Origin: Chelydra serpentina
Taxonomy: Eukaryota > Chordata > Testudines > Chelydridae
DNA length: 64,000 nt
Direction of reading: 5' to 3'
Assembly (NCBI GenBank): GCA_037349315.1
Contig: JBAIAC010000020.1
Coordinates: 2,170,001-2,234,000, forward strand
Below are positions 1 to 13,900 of this stretch, piece by piece; the stretch's first letter is position 1; every line of letters starts with the position of its first letter. The position numbers were made by a program, and so were the translations under genes. The notes under the pieces were generated by a model. The model saw only the letters and a program-made list of their open reading frames with translations. It ran no database searches and had not been told where the DNA came from.

Positions 1-137
1 GGGCAGATTCCATAGCCCTTACTCATACTTTGTAGTATTCACCAAAGTGAGTTGTCCCGTTTATAACTGTTGAGTACAGGGATTCTGTAATTGAGTTCAA
101 ACCTTGCCACTGACTTGCTTTATGGCCTCAGAGAAGT

Positions 138-1057
138 TCATAGAATCATAGAATCATAGAATCTCAGGGTTGGAAGGGACCTCAGGAGGTCATCTAGTCC
201 AACCCCCTGCTCAAAGCAGGACCAACCCCAACTAGATCATCCCAGCCAGGGCTTTGTCAAGCCTGACCTTAAAAACCTCTAAGGAAGGAGATTCCACCAC
301 CTCCCTAGGTAACCCATTCCAGTGCTTCACCACCCTACTAGTGAAAAAGTTTTTCCTAATATCCAACCTAAACCTCCCCCTCTGCAACTTGAGACCATTA
401 CTCCTTGTTCTGTCATCTTCTACCACTGAGAACAGTCTAGAGCCATCCTCTTTGGAACCCCCTTTTAGGTAGTTGAAAGCAGCTATCAAATCCCCCCTCA
501 CTCTTCTCTTCTGCAGGCTAAACAATCTCAGTTCCCTCAGCCTCTCCTCATAAGTCATGTGCTCCAGCCCCCTAATCATTTTTGTTGCCCTCCGTTGGAC
601 TCTTTCCAATTTATCCACATCCTTTTTGTAGTGTGGGGCCCAAAACTGGACACAGTACTCCAAATAAGGCCTCACCAGTGCCGAATAGAGGGGAATAATC
701 ACGTCCCTCGATCTGCTGGAAATGCCCCTACTTATACAGCCCAAAATGCCGTTAGCCTTCTTGGCAACAAGGGCACACTGTTGACTCATATTCAGCTTTT
801 CGTCCACTGTAACCCCTAGGTCCTTTTCTGCAGAACTGCTGCCCAGCCATTCGGTCCCTAGTCTGTAGCAGTGCATGGGATTCTTCCGTCCTAAGTGCAG
901 GACTCTGCACTTGTCCTTGTTGAACCTCATCAGATTTCTTTTGGCCCAATCCTCTAATTTGTCTAGGTCCCTCTGTATCCTATCCCTACCCTCCAGCGTA
1001 TCAACCACTCCTCCCAGTTTAGTGTCATCTGCAAACTTGCTAAGTTGCTTAACTTCT
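138..1057 (-). mobile_element. CR1 LINE, 3' RT portion
   Basis: This is the 3' part of a turtle-type CR1 non-LTR retrotransposon, read on the minus strand. The frame encodes the back half of the reverse transcriptase, from the FADDTKLGG catalytic box through the thumb and C-terminal region. It ends with the repeated ATTCTATG tail, which lies at the left edge here. The copy is 5'-truncated, as is usual for CR1. The plus-strand ORFs in this interval are antisense shadows. It sits upstream of the transmembrane exon of the butyrophilin-like gene, in an intron or 5' flank. Confidence 0.95.
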
Positions 1058-1808
1058 CTCACTTTCCCCACCTCAATAGGGAGGTAAAGGTATTTATCCC
1101 ACTTCACATGGATGTTGATGTTAGTTAATTTTAGTGCATGCAGAGAAATGGTTTATATCATTAACCTGAGAAACTCTACCAAAGACACTACTTTTAGGTT
1201 CTCTACCTCCCTTCCTCAGTAGAGGATCTTTCTGCCTTTCTTTTTATTTTGTACTATTTCTGGTGGGAATGCAATGGTAAAGAGATGCATCTTGCATTTT
1301 CCGTAGTAAGCAGCAGGGTTTGTGCCTATGAGGTAGCTTGGGCATGACTTTCACCATTTCATGGACTGATGGGGAACAAGTTATAATTTAAATATGTGCA
1401 GATTAAAACCTTTTATTAAATATGCATAAATTTCTGTATGAATACTAGCGCTGAAAGGGTATTTGAGGTAAATCCTGAAAACCTTACTCATGTGAGACAT
1501 GGCAATGTCTGAGGTATTTCTATCTGAATGAGTAAGGTGAGCTGGGTGTGGCTGAGGTGTGTGCTTTTCCAGAACACATTAGAGGAGCCCACAGCTCTGT
1601 TCTCCATGGTATCCTTGAAGATATGTAGAATCTTTTGATGTAAATCCATCTAGACTTTGTTCTGCCAGAAAGAAACAGCAGTCTTTAAATTCAAGTGAAA
1701 TCTGATTTCACGAGGTCCTCAGACAGACTCCATTTGGTTGGCCTATAATTTTCATGATGTTTCTTAAGAATTATTGGAATGTAACTGACATTTTCACATA
1801 TTTTTCAG
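1058..1808. other. intronic or flanking sequence, no gene seen
   Basis: This is AT-rich unique-looking sequence between a CR1 and the transmembrane exon. I see no Ig-domain exon and no recognisable repeat. The signal peptide and Ig exons expected upstream of a BTN transmembrane exon are not visible, so they probably lie before the window. Confidence 0.5.
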
Positions 1809-1907
1809 ATGTTTTCTTCCCAACCACCTCCCCTTGGATGGCTGCTTTCCTGGTCATTTTATTTCTTAGTATAGCCCTTATTGCTGCAGTAGGGTATAAA
1901 TTGAAAT
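1809..1907 (+). CDS. BTN-like transmembrane exon
   Basis: The acceptor TTTTTCAG and donor GTAAGT bound a 99-nt phase 1-1 exon. It encodes [16 protein letters not shown] followed by a hydrophobic stretch that ends in YKLK. The FFP..SPWM entry and the single membrane span followed by basic residues are typical of BTN/MOG-type transmembrane exons. Confidence 0.85.
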
Positions 1908-4900
1908 GTAAGTATTTATTTGTATGTTTTTTCAATAAATATGTGAAAACAGATTAAATAGAAAACAGATTAAATAAATAGAATAGAAAATAGAATATGG
2001 AATAGATAATAAATAGAATAGATAAATAAATAGAATAAATTGAATAGAAAATAGAAAACAGATTAAATAAATATGTGAAAACAGATTATATGGAAGTATT
2101 TGACTATAATAAAAAGAAATAAACACTGAAATGTTTTCTAGGGCCAGATTCAGAAAATGAAATATAAGGGTCTGTAAATTATAATTCCTTACCAGATAAG
2201 TCTATTGTTTTGACAAAAGCGGCAAAGAGTCCTGTGGCACCTTATAGACTAACAGACGTATTGGAGCATAAGCTTTCATGGGTACATGCATCTGAAGAAG
2301 TGGGTATTCACCCACAAAAGCTTATGCTCCAATACGTCTGTTAGTCTATAAGGTGCCACAGGACTCTTTGCCACTTTTACAGATCCAGACTAACACGGCT
2401 ACCCCTCTGATACTTGTTTTGACAAGATAGTTTTTAAATTCCTTACATATCAATATATTCAAGGCCAGAATAGACATCAATGGAATAGTTCAGGATTACA
2501 GATTTAACTTTCATTCCAGTGACTGTTTCCATCAAAACTATTGTAGGATGTTATGAAAAGTGTCTCGTTTTATTTTTTTTCAGATAATAATTACACAACA
2601 TCTTGCTCGGGTAAGTAACTAGGCAGATGAATGCAAATTAATATGAACATATTTGTATCTTGGTTTTGACACAGTCCCAGAGAGCCTGTGGAATCCCCAT
2701 CACTGGAGAGTTTTTAGAACAGCTTCGACAAACACTTGTCAAAGATGGTCTAGGTTTCAGTAGCATAGCCAGCGGGGGAGCGGAGGTAGTGGCCGCTCCC
2801 CCTCTGAGCGCCTTAAAAAGAAGTGGCTCCTTTTTTTAAAGGGGGAGTGGAGCTAAAAAAAGGTGCCGCTTCTTTTTAAGGTGCCGCTTCTTGCACTCAC
2901 CTGGCGGTGCTCCAGCTGTTCGGCAGCACTTCGGCGGCGGGTCCTTCACTCCCTGGGTCTTCGGTGGCACTTCGGCGGCAGGTACCACCGATGACCCAGA
3001 GTGAGTGAAGGGACGGGACAGCTGGAGCGCCGTCTGAGCTCCACCGGGTGAGTACAAGGGGAGGCGCCTTTTTTTAGCTCCGCTCCCCCTGTGCTCTGGA
3101 GCTGGCTACGCCACTGCTAGGTTTACTTGGCCCTGCCTCAGCACAGAGTGTGGGACTGGATGACTTCTCAAGGTCCCTTTCAGCCACTACATTTCTCTGA
3201 TTTTAGAACAAAAGTTTAACGTAGCAGTTGCTGTTCTGATCTGAGAAGCTGTTTATAAATTACAGGAGATGGGTGGGTTTGTTCTGTCTTAATTGTGGTC
3301 AACAGCTGGTGCTTTTAACATTTTCAGTATGCATCCAATGATTTCATAGAAGTTGGGGTCTATATTCAGGCATTGAGCAACAGCAACAGCGACTATTGCC
3401 ATTGGTGGCTTATCAGGAAAGTTTGTTTCCTTCTGTTATAAACAGATCTTGTCATTAAAATAGACCACACTCATGCTAGCCTTGTGCCATTCGTTCCAAT
3501 GTGGGCATCCCTTGACATTGTTCCAGAATCATTAACAGTTGTAGAAAGGGGTTGCTCGTGTACATGAAGAAATCACTTATATATATATATATATATATAC
3601 CAAAGTATAAAATTTATGGCCTTTTATAACATAGGAACAGGAAACAGGAGTGATTGCCTCCTGCTGGTTGTCTGCCTGGGAATTATGTTTGGCTATAGTG
3701 GATTTGCTATTGGTCCACAAGATTCATTCAGGACTAGGGCAAGACCTGGCCTTTTTTAACAAGTTGGGTGAGAATCTAGCTCCTCTGATCACTCATTTCC
3801 CTTGTGGGTGTTCATGGGGTATCCTAGAAATTTCAGCATCCCATAATATTTCTCTGGTAAAAAAATCTTCTTCCTCAATTAAAGTTTCACTTTAGTCTTC
3901 TTCAACAGATTGTAGGACTCATGATTGTTCCCATTTATTTCACTTCACCGACACTTAATTGTTTTGGACTCCTTCCTTTATTTTTCAGTTCTTCTAAAAC
4001 TTCAGTCCGGTGCCCCTCTTTTCCCACCCCCAATCATTGTACCAGTTGGTATCTGATCCTGTTCACTGATGGTTTTGTCTGGCTCACTCAGAAGCTGTCC
4101 TGTAAAGTCAGAGGATGTGGGTTGTGGGGATGTGCTGAGGCAAGGGGCCTCTACAAGCATCTTGACATTTTCACAGATGACGGGTCATCCGTTGCTTTAT
4201 GTGGTGAGATTCTCTGCTTAATCAGTGAACTGGCAGAAACCATCTTCCAATACAGTGAATGAGGAGATAATCTTCAAGTGAAACAATCTGTTTCCTGTCT
4301 CCTAAAGCATGTTTTTCCTACATGGAGAGAATCTAGTTCAGTATTTTAAAGTTGTTTTGTGGTTGAAATAAGGCTTTGGGAAACTTATAAGAGTAATTAA
4401 CATCGCAATGTGATTCCATGTATTTGCAGTAAATGAGAAGAAAACAATGGAAGAAGGTAAATATATTTTTGATGTGATATAACATAAGATGTTAGGAGTA
4501 TCTCCATGAGTTAGATTCGTGAAGACAGTATTACATAGCATGCTGAAATTTTCGAAGAAGGGGGAGGGATAGCTCAGTGGTTTGAGCATTGGCCTGCTAA
4601 ACCCAGGGTTGTGAGTTCAATCCTTGAGGGGGCCATTTAGGGATCTGGGGCAAAAATCTGTCAGGGGACAGTACTTGGTCCTGCTAGTGAAGGCAGGGGA
4701 CTGAAGTCAATGACCTTTCAAGGTCGTTCCAGTTCTAGGAGATTGGCATATCTCCATTTAAAAATTAAAAAAAATAAAACCACAGAGATATCAGTCCTTA
4801 CCCAGGTAAAGGAATCACTGAGGACTGGGACTTTTGTTAATATAAGAATCTATGAATCTATCTGTCACTAAGGGATTGCACCAAGGCTATTCACCACTAA

Positions 4901-7900
4901 AGACCCACTTATGCCCTCGAAATAAAGCTTACATGAGATTTAGGCTAGGTACACACTACAGCTTACGTCGGTAAGTTATCATAGAATCATAGAATCTCAG
5001 GGTTGGAAGGGACCTCAGGAGGTCATCTAGTCCAACCCCCTGCTCAAAGCAGGACCAACCCCAAATAAATCAACAAGTTATGTCACTCGGGGTTGAATAA
5101 GCCCCGTCCCCCCAAGTAACGTAAATTACACCAACCTAAGTGCCAGTGTGGACAGTGCTATGTCAGTGAGAGAGCTTCCCCTGCTCACAAAGTTATGGCC
5201 ACTTGTTGTATGAGGATTAATTAAACCAACCGGAGAGCTGACTCCCATCAGCATAGAACGGCTACACTAGAGAACTTACAGTGGTGCAGCTGCACCGATG
5301 CAGCTGCACCACTGTAAGCTTTCTGGTGTGGCCAACACAAGTCTTGTGCACGAGTTATGTACCTCTTAAGTCTTAGTCTGAGGTCTTAAATAGAAATTAA
5401 GATATTCACTCTGCATCAGGGGTAATTTTGCTGTGAGCGAGCTTTGCTATCAAGCATGCCAACTTGTCTCCATAGGGAATGCAACACACATAATAATTAG
5501 AAAGCCAGTAAGTGTGGGTATTTATGAGTAAACCTAGACATGCTTTGTTCAATATCTTCATCAACGATCTGGAGGATGGTGTGGACTGCACCCTTAGCAA
5601 GTTTGCAGATGACACTAAACTGGGAGGAGTGGTTGATACACTGGAGGGTAGGGATAGGATACAGAGGGACCTAGACAAATTAGAGGATTGGGCCAAAAGA
5701 AATCTGATGAGGTTCAACAAGGACAAGTGCAGAGTCCTGCACTTAGGACGGAAGAATCCCATGCACTGCTACAGACTAGGGACCGAATGGCTGGGCAGCA
5801 GTTCTGCAGAAAAGGACTTAGGGGTTACAGTGGACGAAAAGCTGAATATGAGTCAACAGTGTGCCCTTGTTGCCAAGAAGGCTAACGGCATTTTGGGCTG
5901 TATAAGTAGGGGCATTTCCAGCAGATCGAGGGACGTGATTATTCCCCTCTATTCGGCACTGCTGAGGCCTCATTTGGAGTACTGTGTCCAGTTTTGGGCC
6001 CCACACTACAAGAAGGATGCGGATAAATTGGAAAGAGTCCAACGGAGGGCAACAAAAATGATTAGGCTGGAGCACATAACTTATGAGGAGAGGTTGAGGG
6101 AACTGGGATTGTTTAGCCTGCAGAAGAGAAGAGTGAGGGGGGATTTGATAGCTGCTTTCAACTACCTAAAAGGGAGTTCCAAAGAGGCTGGATCTAGACT
6201 GTTCTCAGTGGTAGAAGATGACAGAACAAGGAGTAATGGTCTCGAGTTGCAGAGGGGGAGGTTTAGGTTGGACATTAGGAAAAACTTTTTCACTAGTAGA
6301 GTGGTGAAGAACTGGAATGGGTTACCTAGGGAGGTGGTGGAATCTCCTTCCTTAGAGGTTTTTAAGGTCATGCTTGACAAAGCCCTGGCTGGGATGATCT
6401 AGTTGGGGTTGGTCCTGCTTTGAGCAGGGGGTTGGACTAGATGACCTCCTGAGGTCCCTTCCAACCCTGAGATTCTATGATTCTATGATTCTACCCTGGC
6501 TTTCAGAAGGTAAAAAAAATAAAATAAAATTTCATATTGGGGAAAAAAAGAAAGGAAAGGAATGGAAAGGAAAGAAGAAATTACAGTAAAGTCATTTCCC
6601 AGTCTCAGGAGCTTCCATATTTCAGTCCCCCCAAGTACTCTCAAAAGAAACTTCAAACTACAGAAACATTAATTAGCTCACTGATGCATTTAAGTGAAAC
6701 AAGCCTAGGCTGAAATCCAACATAATACTTAAGCATTTGCTCAATTTTAAACACACAAGTAGTCTCACTGAATTCTAAACTCAGGTGCTAATCTCCTATC
6801 AAATCAAAACTAACATCAGCTTCTGTATGTCACCACAGACAACCGACATACAATCAATCAAAAGTGGATATGAACTATTATGAAAAACTTAAAAAGTGAA
6901 TCTTAATCCACTACAAAAATAAAAAAGAAACAAGCCAACAAAGTAAATCACTCAAAGTATAATTTAAACTAAGTAGAATTTATGTAATGACTCAATAACT
7001 GTATATGATAGATTAAACAAGAGTAATCTTTAGACTGTCATATAACACCAGAAAATCTCCATATGTAAGTACAATCTAAGCATGAAAATGTATTATGTAA
7101 TTTCCTTCAAAAAAGTACTAATAGATATTGATTCATGAAGGATGAAGATCTGTTTGATACTGGTTGGTTATATAGTTTAATTGAGATATAGATAGGCAGA
7201 TAGGGCCATTCATCATACACTCTTCCTGTTCCTGGAAGCTGTCCAGGTTGACTTAAAATATATTTTGTTAATATATTATGTTGGCCAAGATAAACCTTTT
7301 GTCCAAGGCACTACTCCTCTGTCAATGAAATATATTCTAATGTCTAAGGCTGTAAGTGAGCGATATATCAAAGCACGGGAATACCTGCCTTTTTCAACAA
7401 GGGCCAAAGGTTGGCCTGTTCAAAATTCGGGGGGGAGGAGGGGTGTTCACTTTTTTTTCCCAGAAAGTGTTTATGTTCTGTGGAAAACCTACAGCATTAA
7501 TAAAAACGCTGAGTATTTCTAAAACAAAAACTTTTGTTTTTTGCCTGAATATTTAAAAATTTTGACTTTTTGACAAACAAGGCCCATTTTCAGTTGCACC
7601 TAAAAATGTAGTGAACTATACAAATATTCAAATAAAGAAAAAACATTGTAATATGCTCATGGATTAAGTCAGTGATTTGCACCAGTGTAAATGAGAGCAG
7701 AATTTGACCCATAAAGTACGAATGATTGTATTTTAAAATAAATTATAGATATAGGTGTAAAGTTTAATGCATATTTCATAAATGCCATAAACTAGACTAA
7801 ACAACATTTGCCTTCTATCTTACAATGATATTTAAATATCATTTCTTTCAGAAAAAGAACGTCTGCTCTGCTCACTAGGTGAGAATATACATGCTCTTAT

Positions 7901-10900
7901 GGTTCGCCATTTCTCTTGTGTGTGTTCGTGTGCGAGTATAGAAGAAAGGCCTCCATCCCCAAGTATTTTTGTCTAGTTGACAGGCCCAATCAAGTTCTTA
8001 TATTAATTTAGATTTTCAAGATTAAATATGAAAAATTGAATGCAGATAATTTCCAAGTGAAATGCTCTTTCTTGGAAGTGTGTGGAGACATTTAGATTTT
8101 TTTTTAGTTTTATGGGTTATTTATTATTTTAGAAATTGTTTTCATACGTGTTTTGCAAAGACTTGAATCCAGTTTAATAATGGAATAATATGGAATAAAG
8201 TGTCACAGCCCAGCTCACAGCTGTTCACCCAGGACCCCAGGAATTTGGGGGCAGTTTTCTGGCCTATATTATAAAGGAGGTCAGGCTAGATGATCACAAT
8301 TGCCCCTTCTGCCCTGGGAATCAAGGAACTCTCTGTTAAATCCAATCACTACCTCAGTAACATGCATTTGTTCTTGTTTTTTCATTCATTTACTCTGTTA
8401 GAGACCAACAAAAGGACAGATCACATAGGTAAGTCTCATTTTATTAAAATGTTCAGTGTAGACAGACAAAGCTTTGCCATAAATGAAAACAAGCTGCTTT
8501 ATAAAAATGAACAGCAGCATATTTTTTATTTGAATGTCTATTATATGTATTTGATTTTCAATCACTGATCAGAGATTATTAATAAATGTGGCTGAACATT
8601 AGAAAACGCGATCATACATAACTGCCTACTTAACGACACCATAATCATTGCTCCCATAGTAGGGACTGGATAGAGATCTTCACTGGTGTCTCTGTGCCTT
8701 TGACCCTCTCCTATGCTCTCTCTCCCTGTGTGACATGCTTTGGACACACAGCTTGCACTAGCTCTCCTAAAACAAAGACTCATAGATTATCTTCTTCACC
8801 TCTTATCTCTTCCCTCCATACAGTCACACATCTGTGACTGCCTTTCAGATACCACTCCCAGGCTGTCTTGCCATTAGCAACTGCAAAATACATTTATTTT
8901 CCTCAGAATCCCTGTTCTCTTCCTCCCTTCTCTATCGCCCCTGGAATGCAGCTTTGTCATCATTTTCCTCTCCTCTCTCTCCATTTTTCCACAGGTTGAT
9001 GGAATGGGCAGGATTTGACTATTTTGTGTTCCACGATGACATTGGCTCATTCTACTCCATTTCCATCACCAAAAGCCTTCTTCAGCTTGACCACCACAAC
9101 ATCTACCTTTACAACCTGCTAGACCCTCACTACATCCCCTCCCACTTTCCATTGACCCAAATTCTGCTTGACAAGTCACCTAATTTCTTCCCTGATCTAA
9201 GTCCTCCCTTCTCTTAATATTCTATCACTGGCTTTCCCTTGCAATCTATAACAAAGGTGAAATTGTTGTCCTAATTTTCATCTCCTGTCTGACCTCTCCA
9301 ATATAGTTTCTCTTCTCTCCTCCAACACCTTCTTTGCTCCTCCTGCAACTGCAGCTTTCATATCCATTTTTCATCCATGATTTATTCCCATGTGTCCCCT
9401 GCTTTAAACCTCACAGAACAATGATGATCCAAAGTGCCTCCACACTATATAACTGCAAGTCTCTTATTAAAACACATTTCATTTCTAATGCCTATAAACC
9501 CGAGATCCACAAAGTAGAGCTGCTTCAAAAAATCGAAACAATTTTTAGGTTTTTTTTCAATTTATAATTTCTTCACAGTTCTGAAATAAACAAAAGAAAC
9601 TGATCTGCTCCATCATATAATGAGATAAAATAAATATTAAACAAACATTCACGCATTTAAAGACTAATTGTGGAACTAACTAAGAGGAAGCTGCTAAACA
9701 TCTCTGTCAATCACTCTTTTTGCATAGCATCCTTCATCTCTACAGGAAATTCTCAGTGTATATTATGTGATCTTAGTGGCAGGAGCCTCGTTGAGTTAAA
9801 TGTCTTAAAGGACGTAGCATGCTGCTGGCATGCTACAAATAATAAAAATAATGACAGAGATAACTCAAAACCTCGTCAAGTGTTCTGCACTCTATTGTTT
9901 GAAATAAAAGGGCCCCAGAGTGTTCTAAAAACAGATGTCTATTTAATACTGAGTGAGAATTTAGCAGGATACCTGCCATGCATGTGTAATAGCAGAATTC
10001 TCTATGAATAGTTTTCTCAATGTCCTCGATTGATCACTAACTCTTTGCTCACTCTCTCAGTTCTTATTCTCTCTCTCTGCAGTTCATTGCACTAATTTTA
10101 ATTACTATTTTGCAGCAATTCAAGACATACAAGAAAATATTGGTAAGAAAGCCTCTCTGTTTTGTTACTTCCCTTAGAATAAAAGAGGTGAGTGTTCTGG
10201 TGAGTCTGTCTTTGGCACCTTGAAGATGAATCCCAATAAATGTGGTCAAATACCAGCCTGTGAGACTCTGCTTCTACTTCAGGAACTTAAGATCTGCCAC
10301 ACTGGGTCATAGCAAAGGTTCATCTAGCCCACTATCCTGTCTCCAACAGTGGCCAGTACCAGAGCTTCAGGAGGAGTATACAGAGCAGCCAGTTCTGGGG
10401 AGATCCATCCTAACCTTCTCCTCCTGGCTTCTGGCAATGAGAGATTTAGGGTCACCTCCAGCATGAGGTTGCATCACTGACCATCTTGGATAGTAGCCGT
10501 TTATAGACCTATCCCCCATAAATATATCTAATCCTTTTTTGAACCCATTTATACAATTGGCCATCACAACATACCAGGTTGACTGGGTGCTGGGTGAAAA
10601 CAGTACTTCCTCTTCTTTGTATTGAACCTGCCTATTAATTTCACGGTGTGACTCCTGCTTTTTGTATTTCGAAAGCAAATCATGTGGCCCATTATCCCCA
10701 CTCTTTTGGGATTGAGAAATATACTCTTTTGATCATGAGTCTATCTTGGTTAATACATTGTAACAAAGCTGTGGGCACACATTATTATTATTATTACTAT
10801 TACCATAACACCTAGGGGCCATACCCAAACTCCACTGTGCTAGGAGCTGTACAATATGTATTCGATGAATTACAGTAGCATCTAGAAACCCAGTCATGGC

Positions 10901-13900
10901 ACTTGCTAGGTGGTGTATATTATTTGTTAGGTGAATTACAGTAGCACCTAGTATCCGCAGGCATAACCGAAGACCCCCCATAGTGTTAGGTGCTGTACAT
11001 TATTTATTAGGTGTATTATGGTAGTGCCTATGGACCCCAGTCATGGAGCAGGACCCTATTGGGCTAGGTGCTGCACAAACACAGAACAAATACACAGCCC
11101 TTACCTCAAGGGGATTACAGTCTAAGTAGGACTACAGATGTTACTATTCTACACATCATGGCCTCTTGGACCTCCATGATAACAGCACAGATGGAACCCA
11201 GATCTCTCCTATTTCTATAACACAGGCACCTATTGCTTCAGCTAAACAAATATCTTCAGTAGCTGTAAGATGTATAGGGCTGAATAGTTCTGATTCCATC
11301 CAGCAGAAGGCACTGGTGATAAACACACTTGCAAAATCATTAAAATATTCAGTCTCTTTCTTCCTTAGGATTATAGCCTAGATGCTAAGGGTAATGAGAT
11401 CTTTATACTTATACAGATTCAGGTATATAATGATAGCATGTGCACTAACCATAGTGCTGAAATTACGAACATTAGTGCTTGTGAATTTAATTTTATTTTT
11501 TAAACAAATTATCTTTTTTTTTTTACTCTATGGCAGTCATTGGAACTGCAACCGGGATGAATTTGGCTCATTTAGTGTTTGCAACAGTGCTAGGAGGGAG
11601 ACAACAATCATATAAGCTAAAAAGAACAGGAGTACTTGTGGCACCTTAGGACTCATAAGCTGTCGTAGGCTATAGCCCACTTCATCGGATGCATAGAATG
11701 GAACACACAGAAGTAAGATGTATATATACATACAGAAAAGTCGGAAGTTGCCATACAAATTCTAAGAGGCTATTTAATTTAGATGAGCTATTATCAGCAG
11801 GAGAAAAAAATCACTACATAAGCTTATGCTGAAATAAATTTGCTAGTCTCTAAGGTACCACAAGTACTCCTGTTCTTTTTACAGATACAGACAAACACGG
11901 CTGCTAATCTGAAACATCTAAGCTAAGACTTTCTACACTGTACTTCAGTATCACACAAAAAGTGTGAGGCAGGACTCAACAGTGCTAGACAATAGACACT
12001 GATGTTTCAGATAAGAACTCAAAACATTGATTTCTGCTGCCTGTTTGTATGATACAGGTACAATAATTTATGTAACATTTATGAGGCTACAGCTACAAAA
12101 ACAGGCTCTGGTACTAAGTTTTGGCTAGAGGTACTTTGAACGGCTGAGTTAATGGGGGACTGCACTGTAGACAATTGAATATAAAGATGTTGGGGAAATA
12201 TTTATATAATGGAATAAACCAATATTGCTCTCTGCTTTGTGTCTTTGATAGTCACAGTACAGAGATTGTAATATAGCATTGCCGATAATATTTATGCCCA
12301 GGATTTTCAAGGGAGCTTAAGGAAAAAGGTGACCATCTCTCATAAATCTCAGCCTCAGTGGCCATGTTATTGCCACTCTTCCTGGAAACAAGCTCTGAAA
12401 CTAAGAGCCCAGTTCTTACTTAGGTGAGTAGTTCCATTAAGTGTAATGGGACTGTTAGCATGGTTAAAGAACTACTAGCACAAATAAAAATTGTATGACT
12501 GAGCCCCATTGTCTGAGCATTGTTTGTACAGAGTTCTCAGAATTTTAAAAACAGTATCAGAAAAGAACAAGTTAGGGTCAGTGACTGGAGTATTCTTTCA
12601 TTTCAGATCGACTCTCAGGAGAGCTGGGTAAGTTGAGTTCTTTTAAATTATCTGCTTATTCTTTAAATTAAAATTATAATTATTGCTCTTGTATTAACTA
12701 GATTAAAACAGCATGGAGATGAGTGTGCTATAAATGCATGGGTAGGCAGACAGAAGATATTTTAAATTCCATTGTATTTCACTATGCCATAGATTGTCAA
12801 GGCAGTAATTACTTTTTCCCTCTGTAGATTTCAGAAGAGCTCAGAGCTATGCAGGTAAGGTGCAGTGCATACAGTAAACCTGTTATCTATAATTTATGAG
12901 ATATTTTCTTTCACAGATTAAATTGAAAATCATTCCTTGTGCATTGACTGGATATATTTACAGATGATATAAGCATATGTTACATCTCTTAATCCATCTG
13001 TACCTTAAATTCTATTGTATTTCCCTGATTTCTATAGCAATAATTATGTATTGAGCACTAATGATGAGTTCAGTGCTGTACAAACACGTGGAAGGTACGA
13101 TCCCTGTCAGGAACAGTATACAGTTGAAGACCCCAGTCCAGCGCAGTGTTTAAACACAAGCATAACTCTAAACATATGAATAGCACTGTTTCAGTTGTTG
13201 GCTAAGTGTGTGTTTGTCACGGACTCGCAGGTCGTGCCCACTCTTCACCCCGTGCATCCGGGGGGGGTGCCCCTTTCAGTGAGACAGTCCTTCTCGTGGG
13301 TCCACTCTCTCTTGGGTTCAGCCCCTCCACCTCCTGGAGCTGCACCTCTCTGAGCCTTAGCACACCTGTTTCTCGCCATGGGCCCCCTCAGGGAGTCCAT
13401 GCACTCTGGACCCATGGGCCTCCACCCCCGAAGGGGACGATGCAACCCTGTTCTATAGACCAGGGTGACTCTCAGCCAGCGTAAAACAGCACAGGAACTC
13501 TCAGGGCTCTCAGGCCTGGCCTCCCCCCAGCCCAGCACATCCAGCTCTCTCCTGCATCCAGGTGGGCTCTGCTTGCTTCCTCTCTCCTGCCCAAAGCCCC
13601 CCTGCTGCCCCGCTGGGCGGTGGATATCACTGGCCCCAAGCCCCGCCTCTGTCCATTGTCTTCTCTCCAGGTAAACAGCCCTGTAAACAGTCGTCTGGGC
13701 CTCTTCTCTGTCTCTGGACCCTTGTGGCTGGAACCGGTTGGTTAGGCCCCTGGGGCCTATTGCTCTCCCACTGGCCAGAACCAGCTGCAGACTCCTGAGC
13801 TGGCTTTCAGGTCACCTGTTGCTGGGGTCTCCATTCTCCACATCCGTGGCTGGGGTCCTCAGTTCCCTCGCCAGTCCCCTGTAACAACAAACTCCCTCTC

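Larger units (their letters stand above)
2117..6600. repeat. paralogous block A1 (copy at 27534-29090)
   Basis: Long stretches align with 27534-29090, including the mini-exon, the intron after it, and the flanks near 5465-5545 and 6490-6600. Copy A1 has extra hAT and CR1 insertions. Copy A2 lacks the segment between about 4090 and 5450, which holds mini-exon 2. This marks a local segmental duplication of the BTN locus. Confidence 0.8.

Noticed and set aside
254..819. Plus-strand ORFs at 254-472 and 559-819 and their repeated equivalents elsewhere
   Set aside because: Identical peptides recur opposite every CR1 copy. They are antisense shadows of the CR1 RT.
4560..4640. Possible tRNA gene
   Set aside because: Pol III A and B boxes are present but no cloverleaf 3' half, and the sequence continues into a SINE body. 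Same family recurs three more times in the window.
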